A stretch of DNA of 64,000 nt from Spartobacteria bacterium (GTDB taxonomy: Bacteria > Verrucomicrobiota > Verrucomicrobiia > Chthoniobacterales > UBA10450), in NCBI GenBank assembly GCA_003167555.1, contig PMSN01000011.1, positions 434,001 to 498,000 of the forward strand. Direction: 5' to 3'. The notes below the pieces were generated by a model, which was not told the origin of the DNA, made no database searches, and was given only the letters and a program-made list of their open reading frames with translations. This document shows, one piece after another, positions 25,764-34,500 of the stretch. Numbering within the stretch: the stretch's first letter is position 1; each line of letters opens with the position of its first letter. The translations under genes were made by a program, and so were the position numbers.

Positions 25764-27333
25764 TTAGCCCGCGAGCCAGAAGGATAGAGATATTCATTGC
25801 GAGCTGAAGGCTGACGAGCGCAACGAATGCCGTTCGCGAGACATGCTGCGAAAGCCGCCAAACTCCGAAGCACAACAGCACTCCAATCAAGGCCTGATAA
25901 CCATGAAGGACCGGGAATGCGGGACAACTATAGACAGCCAGAATCAACAGAGCCGGCCCGAGGAAACCGTACCATAGCCAGGGACGTGGTTTCGGAAGTT
26001 CGGCGCACTGCGCAAAGCCAGCGTAGATGAGAAGAAGGCCAACAACACCGGGCAGACTGAATACCCAATAATTAAGGACCGCTCTGAAATCAAAAGGGTA
26101 GACCGTAAGGACCATCGAGCAGATCAGGTAGAAGAAGTTCTGGAGGCGGATCCAGACGAAGTTCATCGGAGATGCCCAGGCTGCTTCAGTGCCCGGGCCG
26201 GCGAAATTCTGAGCCATTAAATCGGAGGGGATATCCAGGACAAACCTTGTCCAAATAATCCAGGGCGCGAGAAGCAGGCCAAAGACAACAAGATACTGAA
26301 TCGCTGATGGCACCCAAGATTTCTCCCGGCGCCATCGAGTCAGATAAAACAGGCCGGCACATCCGGCAAAGACGATTGCATACGGGTGAGCGTGGTACGC
26401 CACGGCCATGAGCGCCGCGACGAGCAATGGGCTTTGACCCCTTCGCATCGAGGTCCACGCTAACAGGATGAAGAAACCAGCCAATGCCTTAGGCCACGTG
26501 TAGATCGTCTGGGCGATGAAATATTGATTGGTGATATAAAGAAGAGCGGCCACTGGCAGAATGGAATTTGCGCCAAGGCTCGAGCAAAAAACAAACAGCC
26601 CCACGAGCAACAGCGAATTCAAGGCGAGACCAATCACTGCAAACTGGTCGAAGGCGTCGCCCGTATCCAGTTTCGATATGTCGGGCCAGTCGCGGCCGAT
26701 ATAATTGTAAGTGCCGAGCTGGGGATGGTCGCGCGGCGCACCCAGCGCCACGCGAAAAGGCAAAGCGACCAGCGGCATCAGGATGGTGCGATTGCTTACT
26801 TCGTTGCCAGGCAGGATCGGTCTCTCTTTGTTGAATGAGACGCCGCGCAGAAAAAATTCTGCGACCGCGAAACCAATGTAGTTATCCGCCGGCAATCCGG
26901 TTAGGTATTGGATCTTAACGTTAGTGCTATGAGTCTTGAAAATGTAGAGCCCATCGGGCAGAGACTCGGGGAATCGCACTTCGAGGTGAATGAGTCCAAG
27001 ACATAGGACTTGGAAGAGAAGCCATAAGGCTAACGAGATTTTGGTCGCCGATGACAGTGCAAGGAGTAGCTCTCGCGCCACTCCGCGAGCGAGGAAGTAG
27101 ACTGTGCTCGCCAGGGTCAGAGCGACAAGTAACCCAACGCATACCCAACGACCGGCGGGAACCGCCGCGATCGCCCAACCAAGAAGTCCATGCAGAACCA
27201 CGCCGGCGGCGGCGCCGTAACCTATAAGATCGAGACCGCGCAGCTTCGTAAAATGATGCAACAAAGCGATGCCATTCGCCAGAATCGAGGCAACAACCCA
27301 AATCAGGAGAAGCAGTCCGGCGCCGAAACTCAT
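25744..27333 (-). CDS. Polytopic membrane protein of the glycan locus
   Basis: 529 residues from ATG 27333 (MSFGAGLLLLIWVVAS). The start follows the TGA of the upstream gene after one base (TGAGATG), so translation is coupled. There are about ten or more hydrophobic helices and a long soluble loop near 130-215 (FPESLPDGLYIFKTHSTN). The layout is like GT-C glycosyltransferases or O-antigen polymerases, but I find no diagnostic motif. It may flip, polymerise or glycosylate the products of the adjacent transferases. Base composition is visibly less GC-rich than in the transferases. A collapsed copy lies at 18440-18613. Confidence 0.75.
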   Translation of the reverse strand: MSFGAGLLLLIWVVASILANGIALLHHFTKLRGLDLIGYGAAAGVVLHGLLGWAIAAVPAGRWVCVGLLVALTLASTVYFLARGVARELLLALSSATKISLALWLLFQVLCLGLIHLEVRFPESLPDGLYIFKTHSTNVKIQYLTGLPADNYIGFAVAEFFLRGVSFNKERPILPGNEVSNRTILMPLVALPFRVALGAPRDHPQLGTYNYIGRDWPDISKLDTGDAFDQFAVIGLALNSLLLVGLFVFCSSLGANSILPVAALLYITNQYFIAQTIYTWPKALAGFFILLAWTSMRRGQSPLLVAALMAVAYHAHPYAIVFAGCAGLFYLTRWRREKSWVPSAIQYLVVFGLLLAPWIIWTRFVLDIPSDLMAQNFAGPGTEAAWASPMNFVWIRLQNFFYLICSMVLTVYPFDFRAVLNYWVFSLPGVVGLLLIYAGFAQCAELPKPRPWLWYGFLGPALLILAVYSCPAFPVLHGYQALIGVLLCFGVWRLSQHVSRTAFVALVSLQLAMNISILLARGLITGVRF

Positions 27334-27334
27334 C

Positions 27335-28954
27335 TCAATTCTTTGTTTCCAATTGGAGTCTCTTCCTGACCTCAACAAGTGATGGAACTTGCCGGCGGTA
27401 TTCGTCCGGCGATTCGCCCGCGAAAGCGCTCCAAGGCACGATCTGCAGGACCGTTCCCTCTGGCGCGTTCAGGTCGGCGCGCAAGAGCGGCTCGAACATC
27501 TTCAAGTCCCAATCGGCGAACTCCTGGACCAGCGAACCCAGCGGCACATCGGGAATCGCGAGGTCCGCGCTCCGGCATTCCCGCGCCATCGCGACTACGG
27601 ATTGCCACGCTCGTTTGTGGGAGATCATCGATTTTGAGAATACCTTCGGATAAACATTCGCCGCAAAGTGGAGGTTGCCAATGATCACGCAAACTCCCAA
27701 GGCTAGATTAAAAATCGCGTTGAGAAGGACGGGCGCGGATGCGACCAGCAAAAGCAATTCCGCAAAGATTCCTGCCAGGGCAAACGTGCCCGGGATGAGA
27801 GAACGGGGCGCGACCAGATAAAGCGCGAATCCTTCGGGCGAAGGGTCCCGCCACTGCCGGAACGCCATCAAGGCAATGATCGTGAGGAACGACACCGCGG
27901 CGAAAGTCCAAAGGATGAATCTTGTCCGGTTACGAGCAGTGCATTCGCGCCGGCACCGAAAGAAGGCGTGGCCGAGCAGAGAACCAAAGCCGAATAGAAT
28001 CGCCAGACCATAGGGCCATGCATCAGCGCCTGGCCAACTGTTCAGGGTTAGCCGGCTTGCGTCGAAAAGGCTCTGCAGAATGGCGAAGGAAAAGTTTGGA
28101 ATGAAGCCGAGGGTCGCCATTAGAAACGAGAACGGTCGCCATCCTGGCGCTGCGGCAACAATTTCCGCATGAGGAAACTTCAGCGTGACTACCGCGTGAA
28201 GAATCGCTATCGCGACCAGGCTCACGAGCGGGAGTGGTATCCTGGCGGCATCCGCGGGACTAGAACGTCGAATCACCCACCAGATTCCAGCGATCCCGGC
28301 CACTGTCGCCGCCACGGTAGCTATTCCCAAACCGAGAAATTGAAACGAGGCATAGGCCGCCGCGGCGGCGAGCCAGGCCCAAATCTTTTCGGATGGGCGC
28401 TGCGCCATTTGCACCAGGCTCATCAACGCCAGCAGGCTGAAGAGGAGCCAGAAAAGCTGCAGGACCATGAAGGGCCACGCGACGAAGTCCCGCATCAGCG
28501 CTTGAAAGATCAGAAGCGCGGTCAGGCCGGCGGCGGCGAAGCTTGAGTTGAGTCTGGAGAGCTCAAGCGCGTAACCGCTGTTGCGCACGCACAGGAACAA
28601 CATGGTCGCCAGAAGCGCGAGCACGGTGATCTGCCGCCACTTCCAGAACCAGGCGTGAGTGCCGGCGAGTTTTGCCGTGGCGAATTCTCCCAGAAAACCC
28701 AACGGCGCATAGTGCCCGTAGAAGCTTTTTGTCAAAAGAACTTCTTCGAAGCCGTGCTGGATGGACGGAGCGGAGTGAGACAGATATAAATACCAGCCGC
28801 TTTCAGCGCGCAGAAAATTACTTTGGGTGTGGCGAAAAACGAGCGCGGTCAGGATCCACCAGAAAAGGAAGAGGCCGATGAAAGCGGCGACCCTTGAAGA
28901 TCTTAACCGGGACGCTGTTCCGGTTTCCGCGCGACGAGAACTGAGTCGTGCCAT
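27335..28954 (-). CDS. Polytopic membrane protein of unknown function
   Basis: 539 residues with about ten hydrophobic helices (VAAFIGLFLFWWILTALVF, ITVLALLATMLFLCV, GLGIATVAATVAGIAGIWWV, LLLLVASAPVLLNAIFNLAL) and a soluble C-terminal region of about 100 residues. The first loop contains ESGWYLYLSHSAPSIQHGFE, reminiscent of the extracytoplasmic loop of GT-C enzymes, but no motif settles it. The start overlaps the end of the upstream methyltransferase gene by 52 bases, and its stop is coupled to the next membrane protein. These three genes form one operon. Confidence 0.7.
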   Translation of the reverse strand: MARLSSRRAETGTASRLRSSRVAAFIGLFLFWWILTALVFRHTQSNFLRAESGWYLYLSHSAPSIQHGFEEVLLTKSFYGHYAPLGFLGEFATAKLAGTHAWFWKWRQITVLALLATMLFLCVRNSGYALELSRLNSSFAAAGLTALLIFQALMRDFVAWPFMVLQLFWLLFSLLALMSLVQMAQRPSEKIWAWLAAAAAYASFQFLGLGIATVAATVAGIAGIWWVIRRSSPADAARIPLPLVSLVAIAILHAVVTLKFPHAEIVAAAPGWRPFSFLMATLGFIPNFSFAILQSLFDASRLTLNSWPGADAWPYGLAILFGFGSLLGHAFFRCRRECTARNRTRFILWTFAAVSFLTIIALMAFRQWRDPSPEGFALYLVAPRSLIPGTFALAGIFAELLLLVASAPVLLNAIFNLALGVCVIIGNLHFAANVYPKVFSKSMISHKRAWQSVVAMARECRSADLAIPDVPLGSLVQEFADWDLKMFEPLLRADLNAPEGTVLQIVPWSAFAGESPDEYRRQVPSLVEVRKRLQLETKN

Positions 28955-29451
28955 TTGTTGCTTTCGTTATCGTATTCCGGAAGGTCTTCCCATTGGGTCG
29001 TGGCTTCGAGCACTTCGAGGCCGGCGTAACGCGCGAGCGCGCGCAAGCCGTCGGGATACATCCGCCAGCAATCGAGCGGGAAACGATGTTCCGGTCCGCT
29101 CGAGGGCACGATGATGCAGCAGAGCCCGTTGGTTTTTAGCGTGCGTGCGATTTGCCGCATCGTCTCCCAGAAAAACTCGGTGTGTTCGAATGTCTGGCCG
29201 GCGACGATGATATCGGCGCTCTCGGGAGAAATCTCCCGCCAGTCGTATGGATCGCTCAAGACGACATCGACATTGTTCCCCGGCGCGAGATCGACACCAA
29301 TATATTTCCAAGGCGGGAGCGCGAAGAGCGGGCGATAGGAACCGTTGATGTCCTGGCTGCCGAGATCGAGGATGACGAGCGGCTCGTGGCGCCGCGCCTC
29401 CAGATAGTCGCGCCGGAAAGCTGTCATTTTGTCGAAGGAACTCTGGTGCAT
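28903..29451 (-). CDS. Class I SAM-dependent methyltransferase (Methyltransf_11 type)
   Basis: 182 residues. LVILDLGSQDINGSYRPLF is the SAM-binding motif I; YIGVDLAPGNNVDVVLSDPYDW is motif II; ESADIIVAGQTFEHTEFFWETMRQIARTLKTNGLCCIIVPS carries the post-motif region. Short proteins of this type modify sugars in polysaccharide loci. It is the first gene of the operon with the two membrane proteins. The gap of 107 bases to the divergent pyruvate kinase gene must hold both promoters. Confidence 0.85.
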   Translation of the reverse strand: MHQSSFDKMTAFRRDYLEARRHEPLVILDLGSQDINGSYRPLFALPPWKYIGVDLAPGNNVDVVLSDPYDWREISPESADIIVAGQTFEHTEFFWETMRQIARTLKTNGLCCIIVPSSGPEHRFPLDCWRMYPDGLRALARYAGLEVLEATTQWEDLPEYDNESNKWHDSVLVARKPEQRPG

Positions 29452-29558
29452 CTCTCGCCAGTGAACCGTGCCGGATGAATCTGCGCAACTCCGGAAGCGT
29501 CGCCGCCGGCGAATGAAAAGCGTCTTGCTTTTGCCTCGCCAGGCTCAATTCTGCGGAC

Positions 29559-30962
29559 GTGCGCAAGACGAAGATCATCTGCACGCTCGGGCCGGCGACG
29601 GAAAAAACCGAGATACTCCGGCAATTGATGCAGGCGGGCGCGGATGTTTTCCGGTTGAACATGAGCCACGCCGTCCATCCCTGGGTGCGTGAAATCGTTC
29701 CGCGCATCCGGAAAATCGCGGTGGAACTATCGCGGCCGGTCGCCATTCTTCTCGATACGCAAGGGCCGGCGATTCGGACGGGCACGCTCAAGACAGACTT
29801 GCGGCTCAAGCCCGATGACATTCTCGAGTTCACTGTGCGCGGCGCGAAGAGCGAGGAGAAATATTCCGTCGATGTGAATTACGACGGACTCGTGAACGAT
29901 ATTTCGGTCGGGGACATCGTCCTGGTGGACAACGGGGTCATGCGCCTTCTCGTCCTGGCGAAAAAGAAGAACCGGATCCGCTGCAAGGTGCTTACGCCCG
30001 GCGTCCTCGGTTCGCGTCGGCACATCAATCTTCCCGGCGTGCGCGTGAACCTCCCGCCGCTCACGCAAAAGGACCTCGACGACGTCGCGCTTGGCGCGCA
30101 GCTCGGAGTGGATTTCGTTGCACTGAGTTTTGCGCGGCAGAAAAGCGATCTCGAGGAACTCCGGGCCGTCGTAAAAAAACTCGGGAGCACGGCACTAATC
30201 GTCGCGAAGATCGAGGACCAATCCGCTGTCCGCTCGCTCGATGAAATGATCGGCGCGGCGGACGCGGTGATGATCGCGCGCGGTGATCTCGGGATCGAGT
30301 GTCCGATGGAAGAGCTACCGATCATCCAGCGGCGGATCGTGAAGCGTTGTTTGCGGATGGGCAAACCGGTCATCGTCGCCACGCACATGCTCGAGTCGAT
30401 GATTGAAAATCCGGTCCCGACCCGGGCGGAAATCACTGACGTCGCCAACGCCGTCTTCGAACAGACCGATGCGATCATGCTCAGCGGCGAGACAACTACG
30501 GGGCGCTATCCAGTGGAATGCGTGCGGATCTTCGATCGCGTGGCGCGCCGGATCGAGCGCAGCGGCGGCGCTGGATATGGCAAGGATGCGTTGCTGGAGG
30601 ATAACCGGCAGAAAACGGTGGCGTCCGCGGTCGTTCTCGCCAATTCGTTGGACCGCGCGAAGCTCATCGTCTTCACACATCACGGGACGATGGCGCGATA
30701 CGTTTCCAACATGCGCCCGGAGAGAGCGCCGATCTTTGCGTTTACGTCCAGCGAGCGAGTCTACCGCCAGATTGCGCTTTGCTGGGGAACGTACCCGATC
30801 TTGCTCGAGTTCACCGACGATCCAAATCAGACGGTGGAAGCAGCGCTCAAGTATCTACGCGACGAAAAATTGACGGAGCGGAACGACAACCTCGTTATCC
30901 TCAGCGATATGCTCGCGGCCGGGCTGAAGGTCGATTGCGTGCAGTTGCGGCAGGCGAAATAA
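29559..30962 (+). CDS. pyk: Pyruvate kinase
   Basis: 467 residues from GTG 29559, the normal length. It catalyses phosphoenolpyruvate plus ADP to pyruvate plus ATP, the last step of glycolysis. Motifs in order: RKTKIICTLGPATEKTE, VFRLNMSHA, ILLDTQGPAIRTG, the B domain (VDNGVMRLLV, LGSRRHINLPGVRVNLPPL), LIVAKIEDQSAVRSLDE with the catalytic Lys and Glu, MIARGDLGIECPMEELPIIQ, VIVATHMLESMIENPVPTRAE. The C-terminal domain is complete (LIVFTHHGTMARYVSNMRPERAPIFAF). Transcription converges with the sigma-factor gene at a shared hairpin. Confidence 0.97.
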   Translation: MRKTKIICTLGPATEKTEILRQLMQAGADVFRLNMSHAVHPWVREIVPRIRKIAVELSRPVAILLDTQGPAIRTGTLKTDLRLKPDDILEFTVRGAKSEEKYSVDVNYDGLVNDISVGDIVLVDNGVMRLLVLAKKKNRIRCKVLTPGVLGSRRHINLPGVRVNLPPLTQKDLDDVALGAQLGVDFVALSFARQKSDLEELRAVVKKLGSTALIVAKIEDQSAVRSLDEMIGAADAVMIARGDLGIECPMEELPIIQRRIVKRCLRMGKPVIVATHMLESMIENPVPTRAEITDVANAVFEQTDAIMLSGETTTGRYPVECVRIFDRVARRIERSGGAGYGKDALLEDNRQKTVASAVVLANSLDRAKLIVFTHHGTMARYVSNMRPERAPIFAFTSSERVYRQIALCWGTYPILLEFTDDPNQTVEAALKYLRDEKLTERNDNLVILSDMLAAGLKVDCVQLRQAK

Positions 30963-30965
30963 AAG

Positions 30966-30990
30966 CGCGCGGAGGTTTTCCATCCGCGCG
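30966..30990 (-). terminator. Intrinsic terminator between pyk and the sigma-factor gene
   Basis: CGCGCGGA (30966-30973) pairs with TCCGCGCG (30983-30990) across a 9-base loop. Read on the minus strand the hairpin is followed by CTTTTATTT, a good U-tract, so it should stop the sigma-factor transcript. On the plus strand no T-run follows, so its effect on pyk is doubtful. Confidence 0.75.
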
Positions 30991-31015
30991 GTTCGAAAGC
31001 AAACAGCGTTTTTGC

Positions 31016-31882
31016 TTAGGCTTCGACCGGCAACTCGACGTCGACCGGGCGCTCTTTCTTGCTGAGCGCGCGGCGCAATTTCGAGAGCGCGATGTTCTGC
31101 AGCTGACGAATCCGCTCGCGGGTCACGCCAAATTTCTTCCCGACTTCTTCGAGGGTCTTTGGCTTGCCGCCGTCGAGACCGAAGCGCGAGAAAATAATCT
31201 TGCGCTCACGATCGTCGAGCACGTCAAGCAGGCCGCCCACTTCGTTGCGCAGGTTTTTGTCGCGGAGCAATTCGAACGGCGTCTGCGCCTCTTCGTCGCC
31301 GACGATCTCGCCGAATTCCGTTGAATCATCGTCGCTGATCGGCGCGTCCAGGGAGGCCGGACGAATCGACACGGTCTTGAGCTGCGAAACTTTTCCGCTC
31401 GCGATGCCGATCTCTTCGCCGAGCTCATCATCGGTCGGTTCGCGGCCGAGTTCCTCGCTCATCTGGAGCGAAACGCGGCGCATCTTGGAAATTTTGTCGA
31501 CCAGATGCACGGGCAGGCGGATCGTTTTGCTCTGATTCGCCAAGGCGCGCTTGATCGATTGCTTGATCCACCAAGCCGCGTACGTGCTCAGCTTTCCGCC
31601 CTTGGCGGGATCGAAGCGCTCGACCGCTTTCATCAAGCCGATGTTGCCCTCGGAAATCAGGTCGAGGAGTGGCAGGCCGAGGTTCGCGTAGTCGTGCGCG
31701 ATCTTGACGACGAGACGCAAGTTCGAACGGATCATGAGGGCGCGCGCCTCGCGGTCGCCCTTCTTGATTTTCGCGGCGAGCTCGATCTCCTGGTCGGGAG
31801 TGAGGAGCGGGATTTGCCCGATTTCTCGCAGGTAAATCTTAATTCCAGTATCGCTATCTTCAGCAGCCATATAACTTTTCAT
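31016..31882 (-). CDS. RpoD/RpoS-like sigma-70 factor
   Basis: 288 residues. Region 1.2 is GIKIYLREIGQIPLLTPDQE. Region 2 reads MIRSNLRLVVKIAHDYAN, LPLLDLISEGNIGLMKAVERFD and KLSTYAAWWIKQSIKRAL (promoter melting and -10 recognition). Region 3 is LVDKISKMRRVSLQMSEELG. Region 4 is TLEEVGKKFGVTRERIRQLQNIALSKLRR (-35 recognition). Region 1.1 and the large non-conserved insert of E. coli RpoD are absent, so it may be a group 2 (RpoS-like) factor or the compact main factor of the lineage. The start could also be the second Met (31870). It ends in a strong terminator. Confidence 0.93.
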   Translation of the reverse strand: MKSYMAAEDSDTGIKIYLREIGQIPLLTPDQEIELAAKIKKGDREARALMIRSNLRLVVKIAHDYANLGLPLLDLISEGNIGLMKAVERFDPAKGGKLSTYAAWWIKQSIKRALANQSKTIRLPVHLVDKISKMRRVSLQMSEELGREPTDDELGEEIGIASGKVSQLKTVSIRPASLDAPISDDDSTEFGEIVGDEEAQTPFELLRDKNLRNEVGGLLDVLDDRERKIIFSRFGLDGGKPKTLEEVGKKFGVTRERIRQLQNIALSKLRRALSKKERPVDVELPVEA

Positions 31883-31954
31883 GAAAAGGGTGATTAGGGG
31901 TGCGTGCTAACAAGTTTCCCGCCGTTACGTTCCTCGGGCGTTTGCCGACTTCTT

Positions 31955-31983
31955 GTTTTAGCATCCTACAAAGTAGTTAACAA
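31955..31983 (-). promoter_or_regulatory. Candidate promoter of the sigma-factor gene
   Basis: On the minus strand TTGTTA (31978-31983), 17 bases and TAAAAC (31955-31960) form a moderate sigma-70 promoter about 70 bases before the start. The rest of the 317-base gap (31883-32199) is AT-rich near 31970-32040, with TAATAT at about 32029 that could belong to a plus-strand promoter. I see no gene in it; a 71-codon frame there has no support. Confidence 0.4.
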
Positions 31984-32199
31984 CGTTAAATATCGCAATT
32001 CTGACAGAATTTAGACGCGCTTGTTCAATAATATTTGGACGCAGCTGACCGAAGGTCTTTTCGGCCCGAATCGGGGGGGAAGCAGCCAGTTTTCCACTGG
32101 AAGCGGTTCCGCCCGGGGATCGAACAGCCGGCCTGAGCCGGTTTGCCTTGGTAATTGGCGCTTTTCCAATGAAAATATTCTTGGCAATCTCAGCCGTTC

Positions 32200-34500
32200 A
32201 TGTGGGGAAATCGCAAGTTATTGGCGGTTTGTCTGATCTGCGTTGGCCATTGTTTCGCTACCCCAAGCCTGCCTGCTGCCGACGTCTCAGGAGTCTGGAT
32301 TGCCGATGACGCGAATGGCCAGTATTGGCTCGTGCTCGAACAAAACGGCGCCAATGTGACCGGGACATACACACTTCAGGACGGTCAAGTTTTTGGCAGC
32401 ATTCGTGATGGAGTCGTTCGATTAAGTTGGAGGCAGGAACAGAATCGCCGCGGCGGTTCGACCACCCTGACACTTTCGCAAGATCAGCAGGTTCTCTCCG
32501 GTCCGTGGCAATACGACCCGAAGGTTTTCAACAGCGGTCTCTCCGGCGGCGGCAGCTGGACGTTTCACCGCGCGGCGGATGATTCATCTTCCCCTTCGCC
32601 GAAGCTCGTCGTGCCGAGTCCGAATAAGTCACGGGCGCCAACGCCATTGGAGCTGGTTTCTTTCACATTCGACCAGTTCACTGCCGGTCCGCTTTCTGTC
32701 GACGCCTTTGCCACGCGAGGTGCCCAGATCACTTCACTCAAAGGCACGCCGGTAGTGAGCAATCCCGGACCGGAAATGGTTTTGCCACGGGGCCGGCGCC
32801 GCGTGTTCATGATCGGCGGCGCGCCGGTAACGTCAGTCACATTTTCCTTCGATCGTCCATTTAAGAAATTTAGCCTTACCCGAATTGGCGTCGTCAACGG
32901 AGCGTCCATTCCGACTTGGAAACTGGAGGCGCTGGATCGGGATGGGCGCTTGCTCGATTCGATCGGCGAAATCCACGGACTCTATCAGCAGCCGCGCAAG
33001 GTCTTGGTCCAGGGGATTAGTATTACAGATGTCCGGCTGAGCACGGATAACCGATCCGGGGCGGGCACCTGGGCTACGTATAATTCTTTGCCGGTGGTGG
33101 AATTCGAAATTGAGGGCGCGATTTCGTCGCCGGAACCCAGGGAGAAATCACCCACGCCGCCTCCTCGCTACACGCCACCGATCTCTACGCCAACACCCGT
33201 GCCAAAGCCTACGCCGCCGAAAGTGATAACCGCGAGTCCAACTCCGGTTTCGCCGAAAGCGACGGTGCCGCCCTTGCCATCGCGCACGCCAACACCTGCG
33301 CCAACGGCCACACCCACTCCGGCAGTGAAGCCGTCGAGTCCGCGTCCGCTTCCGACTAGCCCGGCCACGAAGGCATCGCCGTCGGCAAGTGCGATCAGCA
33401 CGAAGGAGAAGCCGCGCTCGCCGCTTGGCAAACCTGAGGCTGTGATCGCGGCCGTGAAGAAGAATCCGTCGCCCGCGTCTGGCGGCGTCCATGATGAAAC
33501 TATCGCCGATGGTGCGTTCATAGTGCAGCGACCCGATACCTGGCAGGTGACGGACACGACCGACAGTTCGGCCATGTTTGTCTCGCAAGATTTGCCAAAC
33601 GCCGGCGTGCTCTTTGAATGGGATTCGGACAAGCAAGCGTCGGCAGAAAGTGTGCTGCAGTTAAAGCAGGAGCATCCCGATCTTGAGCCTTTGCCGGACG
33701 GCCAGATGGGGAGCGCGCCAGCCCATCGTTTTGCTTGGGTAGAGGCAGCAGAGCCGGAGCGTCGCGAAGCCTTGCACGTTTCCTGGAATGCGAGAGAAAC
33801 CGCCATCCACGCCACGGCGATTGCTCCGGCGGCAGCGTGGCAAAAATATCCGGAAAAAATTCTGGCGGTGCTGAATGGCCGCACGGGAGAAAAAAGCGCA
33901 ACAAAACCAAAACCCAAATCGACGCCGGTTCCCAGTGAGGCGCCGACGCCAACCGCGAGCGCGACTCCAAGTCCAACTGCGTCTGCGAGTCCTATAGCGA
34001 CAAAAGCTCCGTTGTTGACCGCGGCGGGGGCCGTCGCGCAAAGCAAGCCGCCGGCGCCAGGCAGTGGCGAATTGCAGAATAAAACGATCGCGGATGGCGC
34101 ATTGACCATCCACTACGATGACTCGTGGAAGATCTCCGATTTCGGCAATTCCTACGTGGTTTTGGCGACGGCGAAACCGCCCGAACTGACGATCTGGATC
34201 CAGTGGTCGGATGGCAAGGGCAAGTCCTTGGATCAAGTAGCAAACGAGGCGATGGCAAAACTGCGCGCTCGCTATGACGTGATCGACTCGCTGCTTAACC
34301 GCACGATCGCGGGCGCCCCGGCGCGGCAAGTGGCGTGGCTGACGAGCGAGGACAATCAGAAGCGCGAGCATCTGCAATTGGATTGGCTCCAACACGACAC
34401 TTTGTTTCGTGCCACGATCGTCGCGCCGCCGGATGTATGGCGGAAGTGCGGCCCGCAAATTTTGCGGCTGCTGGAAGATTTCACCGAGGGCGGAGGATGA
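32200..34500 (+). CDS. Exported modular protein with Pro/Thr linkers and a duplicated domain
   Basis: 766 residues with a signal peptide (LLAVCLICVGHCFATPSLPAA). Residues 28-125 are a small beta domain (VSGVWIADDANGQYWLVLEQ). About 155-310 is a beta-sandwich (LVSFTFDQFTAGPLSVDAFA) like those that bind carbohydrate. A Thr-Pro linker follows (TPTPAPTATPTP), then two related domains at about 430-560 and 635-766 (DETIADGAFIVQRPDTWQVTD and NKTIADGALTIHYDDSWKISD), separated by a second linker. The paired domains recall PsbP/DcrB-like folds; that is a guess. Its TGA overlaps the ATG of the next gene (ATGA), so the two are coupled. Function unknown. Confidence 0.8.
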   Translation: MWGNRKLLAVCLICVGHCFATPSLPAADVSGVWIADDANGQYWLVLEQNGANVTGTYTLQDGQVFGSIRDGVVRLSWRQEQNRRGGSTTLTLSQDQQVLSGPWQYDPKVFNSGLSGGGSWTFHRAADDSSSPSPKLVVPSPNKSRAPTPLELVSFTFDQFTAGPLSVDAFATRGAQITSLKGTPVVSNPGPEMVLPRGRRRVFMIGGAPVTSVTFSFDRPFKKFSLTRIGVVNGASIPTWKLEALDRDGRLLDSIGEIHGLYQQPRKVLVQGISITDVRLSTDNRSGAGTWATYNSLPVVEFEIEGAISSPEPREKSPTPPPRYTPPISTPTPVPKPTPPKVITASPTPVSPKATVPPLPSRTPTPAPTATPTPAVKPSSPRPLPTSPATKASPSASAISTKEKPRSPLGKPEAVIAAVKKNPSPASGGVHDETIADGAFIVQRPDTWQVTDTTDSSAMFVSQDLPNAGVLFEWDSDKQASAESVLQLKQEHPDLEPLPDGQMGSAPAHRFAWVEAAEPERREALHVSWNARETAIHATAIAPAAAWQKYPEKILAVLNGRTGEKSATKPKPKSTPVPSEAPTPTASATPSPTASASPIATKAPLLTAAGAVAQSKPPAPGSGELQNKTIADGALTIHYDDSWKISDFGNSYVVLATAKPPELTIWIQWSDGKGKSLDQVANEAMAKLRARYDVIDSLLNRTIAGAPARQVAWLTSEDNQKREHLQLDWLQHDTLFRATIVAPPDVWRKCGPQILRLLEDFTEGGG

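Noticed and set aside
32021-32236. 71-codon frame before the exported protein at 32200
   Set aside because: Low complexity (Gly/Ser/Asn), no ribosome site, and it overlaps the signal-peptide region of the real gene in another frame.
32168-32245. Alternative start MKIFLAISAVHV at 32168
   Set aside because: It looks like a signal-peptide start but is out of frame with the 32200 gene and leads to no domain; a frameshift could be checked, but a good signal already exists in frame.
33168-34109. Antisense hydrophobic Gly/Val/Ala frame opposite the Pro/Thr linkers
   Set aside because: It is the mirror of the Thr-Pro codon repeats (VGVGVA), not a membrane protein.
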